Origin: GWE2-42-39 sp963668595
GTDB lineage: Bacteria; Bacteroidota; Bacteroidia; Bacteroidales; Prolixibacteraceae
DNA: 64,000 nucleotides
Assembly: GCA_963668595.1 (NCBI GenBank)
Contig: OY764876.1
Location: 3,100,001 to 3,164,000, forward strand
Reading direction: 5' to 3'
The notes below the pieces were generated by a model. The model saw nothing but the letters and a program-made list of their open reading frames with translations. It had not been told where the DNA came from and ran no database searches. Shown one piece after another: positions 61,528 through 64,000 of the stretch (position 1 is the stretch's first letter; each line of letters begins with the position of its first letter). The position numbers and the translations under genes are program-made.

Positions 61528-61556
61528 TTTTTTGCTTTCAGATTGAAAGCAAAAAA
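61528..61556. repeat. 13-pair perfect inverted repeat next to the glyS terminator
   Basis: TTTTTTGCTTTCA/TGAAAGCAAAAAA with loop GAT. Its last three bases overlap the stem of the glyS terminator, so the two hairpins compete at their base. It can serve as a second, symmetrical terminator on either strand. Confidence 0.65.
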
Positions 61557-61583
61557 GGGATTTACCTACCGGCAAACCCCTTT
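61554..61583 (-). terminator. Intrinsic terminator of glyS
   Basis: On the minus strand AAAGGGGTTT pairs with AAATCCCTTT (10 pairs, one G-U; loop of 10), followed by TTTGC. It starts 32 bases past the glyS stop. Confidence 0.85.
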
Positions 61584-61615
61584 CTGTATATCCAGAATTC
61601 CTTTTCAGGAAAGAT

Positions 61616-63166
61616 TTAAATCTTTGCAAACATCTTTTTGAAACTGACTTCTTTCGAAATAATTCCCTGAAGCTGATCAATAGCAACACGGTCTTGTTCC
61701 ATGGTATCGCGGTAACGAATAGTTACTGTATTGTCTTCCAACGTCTGGTGGTCGATCGTGATACAGAACGGCGTGCCGATAGCATCCATGCGGCGATAAC
61801 GTTTGCCAATCGAATCTTTCTCGTCGTACTGGCAATTGAAATCGAATTTCAGGTCATCAATAATTTCACGGGCTTTTTCAGGCAAACCGTCTTTTTTCAC
61901 CAACGGAAGCACAGCCAATTTTACCGGAGCCAACACTGCAGGCAATTTCAACACCACACGAGTGTCTTTTTGTCCGTTAGCTGCTTCTAGCTCTTCTTCG
62001 CAATAGGCAGCCGACATTACTTGCAGGAACATGCGGTCAACACCAATCGAAGTTTCCACTACATAAGGCACATACGATTCACCTAATTCGGGATCGTAAT
62101 ACTGGATTTTTTTGCCTGAATATTCCTGATGCTGCGACAAGTCGAAATCGGTACGCGAGTGAATTCCTTCCACTTCTTTAAATCCGAAGGGGAATTTGAA
62201 CTCAATATCCACCGCTGCATTGGCATAGTGAGCCAGTTTTTCATGCACATGGAAACGGTAATTTTCGTCACCAAAACCAAGGGCACGGTGCCAATTGATA
62301 CGAGTTTCTTTCCATTGTTCGAACCAATCGAGTTCGGTTCCCGGTTTCACGAAGAACTGCATTTCCATTTGTTCGAATTCGCGCATACGGAAAATGAACT
62401 GACGAGCCACAATTTCGTTACGGAATGCTTTCCCGATTTGGGCAATTCCAAACGGAATTTTCATACGACCCGTTTTCTGTACGTTCAGGTAGTTCACAAA
62501 AATACCCTGCGCTGTTTCGGGACGAAGATAAACTTTCAACGCACCGTCGGCAGTTGAACCCATTTCGGTTGCGAACATCAGGTTAAACTGACGCACGTCA
62601 GTCCAGTTGCGTGTTCCCGAAATTGGACAGGCAATTTCCTGATCGATAATGATTTGTTTCAGTTCTTCCAGATTTCCATCGTTCAGAGCCTGAGCAAAAC
62701 GGTTATGCAATTCATCCCATTTTGTTTGATATTCCAACACACGTCCGTTGGTAGCGCGAAACTGAGCTTCGTCGAAAGTCTCGCCAAAACGTTTGGCAGC
62801 TTTTTCAACTTCTTTATTGATTTTCTCTTCAATCTTGGCCAATTGTTCTTCAATCAGCACATCAGCGCGATAACGTTTTTTCGAATCTTTGTTGTCGATC
62901 AACGGATCATTGAACGCATCCACGTGGCCCGAAGCTTTCCAAATGGTGGGGTGCATAAAAATGGCCGAATCAATTCCCACTACATTTTCGTGCAACAGCA
63001 CCATGCTGTCCCACCAGTATTTTTTGATGTTGTTTTTCAGTTCAACGCCATTCTGACCGTAGTCGTAAACAGCTCCCAATCCATCGTAAATTTCGCTCGA
63101 CTGGAATACATATCCGTATTCTTTACAGTGAGCAACTAATTTCTTGAAAATATCTTCCTGAGCCAT
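61616..63166 (-). CDS. glyS: Glycyl-tRNA synthetase (single-chain, alpha2 type)
   Basis: A 516-residue class II synthetase that charges tRNA-Gly. Opening SSEIYDGLGAVYDYGQNGVE near 22-41 is the glycine-enzyme signature. Motif 2 lies in KAFRNEIVARQFIFRMREFEQMEMQFF near 247-273 and motif 3 in ETSIGVDRMFLQVMSAAYCEE near 372-392. A C-terminal anticodon-binding domain (about 415-510, KLAVLPLVKKDGLPEKARE) follows. It is of the dimeric type (also called glyQS), not the alpha/beta form. It has a clear terminator, and a DUF4834 gene is upstream on the same strand. Confidence 0.97.
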   Translation of the reverse strand: MAQEDIFKKLVAHCKEYGYVFQSSEIYDGLGAVYDYGQNGVELKNNIKKYWWDSMVLLHENVVGIDSAIFMHPTIWKASGHVDAFNDPLIDNKDSKKRYRADVLIEEQLAKIEEKINKEVEKAAKRFGETFDEAQFRATNGRVLEYQTKWDELHNRFAQALNDGNLEELKQIIIDQEIACPISGTRNWTDVRQFNLMFATEMGSTADGALKVYLRPETAQGIFVNYLNVQKTGRMKIPFGIAQIGKAFRNEIVARQFIFRMREFEQMEMQFFVKPGTELDWFEQWKETRINWHRALGFGDENYRFHVHEKLAHYANAAVDIEFKFPFGFKEVEGIHSRTDFDLSQHQEYSGKKIQYYDPELGESYVPYVVETSIGVDRMFLQVMSAAYCEEELEAANGQKDTRVVLKLPAVLAPVKLAVLPLVKKDGLPEKAREIIDDLKFDFNCQYDEKDSIGKRYRRMDAIGTPFCITIDHQTLEDNTVTIRYRDTMEQDRVAIDQLQGIISKEVSFKKMFAKI

Positions 63167-63342
63167 AATGCCTTTGTATTTTTGAATTTAAGGGCGTAAA
63201 AATAGGAAAAAAATGACAAGTTGTGGCAGTTAAAACAAAAGGGAAACACACAAAGTCAGCAATTTAATTTGATTTAACAGGTGTGAAGATTTTTAATCTC
63301 CATTATCTATCGCGATTAAAAATTGCAGCACCCGATACAGAA

Positions 63343-63606
63343 TTAATCCACTTCTTCGAAATCGACATATTCGCCCTCACTGCGATCGTATTGCGAGCGG
63401 GCATTTCGCTTATTCATAATGGTAACTTCTCCCTCGCTGCGGCGGTCGTTTTGCTGTTGCTGACGGCGAACATTGGCCCGTGCCTGATTCACAAACATAT
63501 TCATGGCTATTTTGCCAACAATTTTGAACAGGTAATATACCAGGACAATAATCAGTAACGTGCGAAACAAACCCCAGCCAATATATAAAAGGATGAATCC
63601 GGTCAT
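63343..63606 (-). CDS. DUF4834-like small membrane protein
   Basis: An 87-residue protein with one N-terminal membrane helix (about 5-27, ILLYIGWGLFRTLLIIVLVYYL), then a Gln/Arg-rich stretch (RANVRRQQQQNDRRSEGEVTI) and an acidic end YVDFEEVD. This pattern fits the DUF4834 family, restricted to Bacteroidota and of unknown function. It lies between rmuC and glyS, all on the minus strand. Confidence 0.8.
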   Translation of the reverse strand: MTGFILLYIGWGLFRTLLIIVLVYYLFKIVGKIAMNMFVNQARANVRRQQQQNDRRSEGEVTIMNKRNARSQYDRSEGEYVDFEEVD

Positions 63607-63675
63607 TGCAATTGTTTTTCTGAAGCGGCAAAATTACAAATTAGCTGAGATTTTACTCATTGAAAGCAAAAATCT

Positions 63676-64000
63676 TTACTCTTCTTTTACTCCCTGTGGC
63701 AATTCCTTACTGGCTTTCGCACCAAGGTCTTTCAGTTTCTCGGCCGAACGAATCAGGTTACCACGTCCGTCTTTTAATTTATTGTACGCTGCATCGTAAT
63801 TCTTGCGCGAAGCGTCAATGCTTTTCCCGATTGCTTCCAGATCGGCCACAAAACCAACAAACTTATCGTACAAAGCACCACCCTGACGCGCAATTTCCAG
63901 AGCATTGCGCGTTTGGTTCTCCTGTTGCCAGATGGATGCAATAGTGCGCAAAGTAGCCAATAATGTGGATGGACTAACAATCACCACTTTATTGTCCCAG
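63676..64000 (-). CDS. rmuC: DNA recombination protein RmuC, C-terminal part (cut by window edge)
   Basis: The minus-strand frame enters at the window edge with WDNKVVIVSPSTLLATLRTI and ends at a stop at 63676. The segments ARQGGALYDKFVGFVADLEAIG and YNKLKDGRGNLIRSAEKLKDLG are typical of the C-terminal RmuC domain, which contains the restriction-endonuclease-like fold and a coiled coil. RmuC limits DNA rearrangement at inverted repeats. Only about 108 residues are inside the window. Confidence 0.9.
   Translation of the reverse strand, partial: WDNKVVIVSPSTLLATLRTIASIWQQENQTRNALEIARQGGALYDKFVGFVADLEAIGKSIDASRKNYDAAYNKLKDGRGNLIRSAEKLKDLGAKASKELPQGVKEE

Larger units (their letters stand above)
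60765..61615. other. 850-bp intergenic region with hairpins and a possible small RNA
   Basis: No gene can be supported in these 851 bases. The plus strand has TTTG (60935-60938), TACTTTTA (60954-60961), a GGGACA/TGTCCC hairpin (60993-61012) and a strong terminator at 61045-61073. The minus strand has a terminator at 61094-61121 and one for glyS at 61554-61583. An AAAGATGA/TCATCTTT hairpin (61244-61265) is present too. A plus-strand RNA of about 110-120 bases from near 60967 to about 61081 is possible. Confidence 0.45.

Noticed and set aside
60765..61615. 6S RNA, SRP RNA or tmRNA
   Set aside because: No diagnostic loop, SRP GGAA/GCAG core or tRNA-Ala-like end could be found, so only an unnamed candidate is given.
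1..64000. tRNA or rRNA genes
   Set aside because: Intergenic regions were read for cloverleaf-like and rRNA-like sequence and none was found, though a covariance scan could not be run.

Overview
The window is chromosomal DNA from a member of the Bacteroidota, probably a Marinilabiliales/Prolixibacteraceae-like marine or sediment bacterium. This is inferred from an ECF sigma/FecR/SusC/SusD operon, several TAnnTTTG -7 promoter boxes, a DUF4834 protein, many FtsX/MacB permeases and the moderate GC content. No tRNA, rRNA or CRISPR array was seen.

Region 1 (1-22685) is an efflux-type system. Seven FtsX/MacB-type ABC permeases (one cut by the window edge), two ATPases, a HlyD/MacA-like adaptor and a TolC-like channel all lie on the minus strand. 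They are divergent from a sigma-54 activator and its histidine kinase. The 165-bp gap between tolC and the activator holds a good sigma-54 promoter for tolC, three TTGACA-type sites that could be activator sites, and a Bacteroidota-type promoter for the regulator. The permeases share almost identical C-terminal tails. One decayed permease tail, and possibly a second, remain between the genes.

Region 2 (22686-31790) is a Sus-like nutrient uptake locus: sigma, FecR, SusC, SusD and a secreted metallophosphatase, all on the minus strand, with a convergent surface lipoprotein. The FecR-susC gap holds, on the opposite strand, a promoter-like box and a terminator. These could make a short antisense RNA to the susC leader.

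Region 3 (31791-44511) is mostly housekeeping: cysS, a small carboxypeptidase-regulatory-domain protein, an abundant-looking OmpA/TPR lipoprotein, a deoxynucleoside kinase, a prolyl oligopeptidase, pnp, rpsO, pheS and ilvA. Many of these genes end in clear intrinsic terminators.

Region 4 (44512-49807) is accessory. It holds small secreted or unknown genes, all on the minus strand, separated by structured repeats. A DUF6338-like gene is split by an intact IS200/IS605-type element, and joining the flanks restores one open frame. A helix-turn-helix gene is preceded by six 21-bp tandem units.

Region 5 (49808-64000) carries a glycosidase-like lipoprotein, an orphan MacA-like adaptor, a 916-residue membrane-anchored propeller protein, a U32 protein, an M16 protease, comF, glyS, a DUF4834 protein and the end of rmuC. 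An 850-bp gap between comF and glyS holds tandem hairpins, terminators and a possible small RNA.
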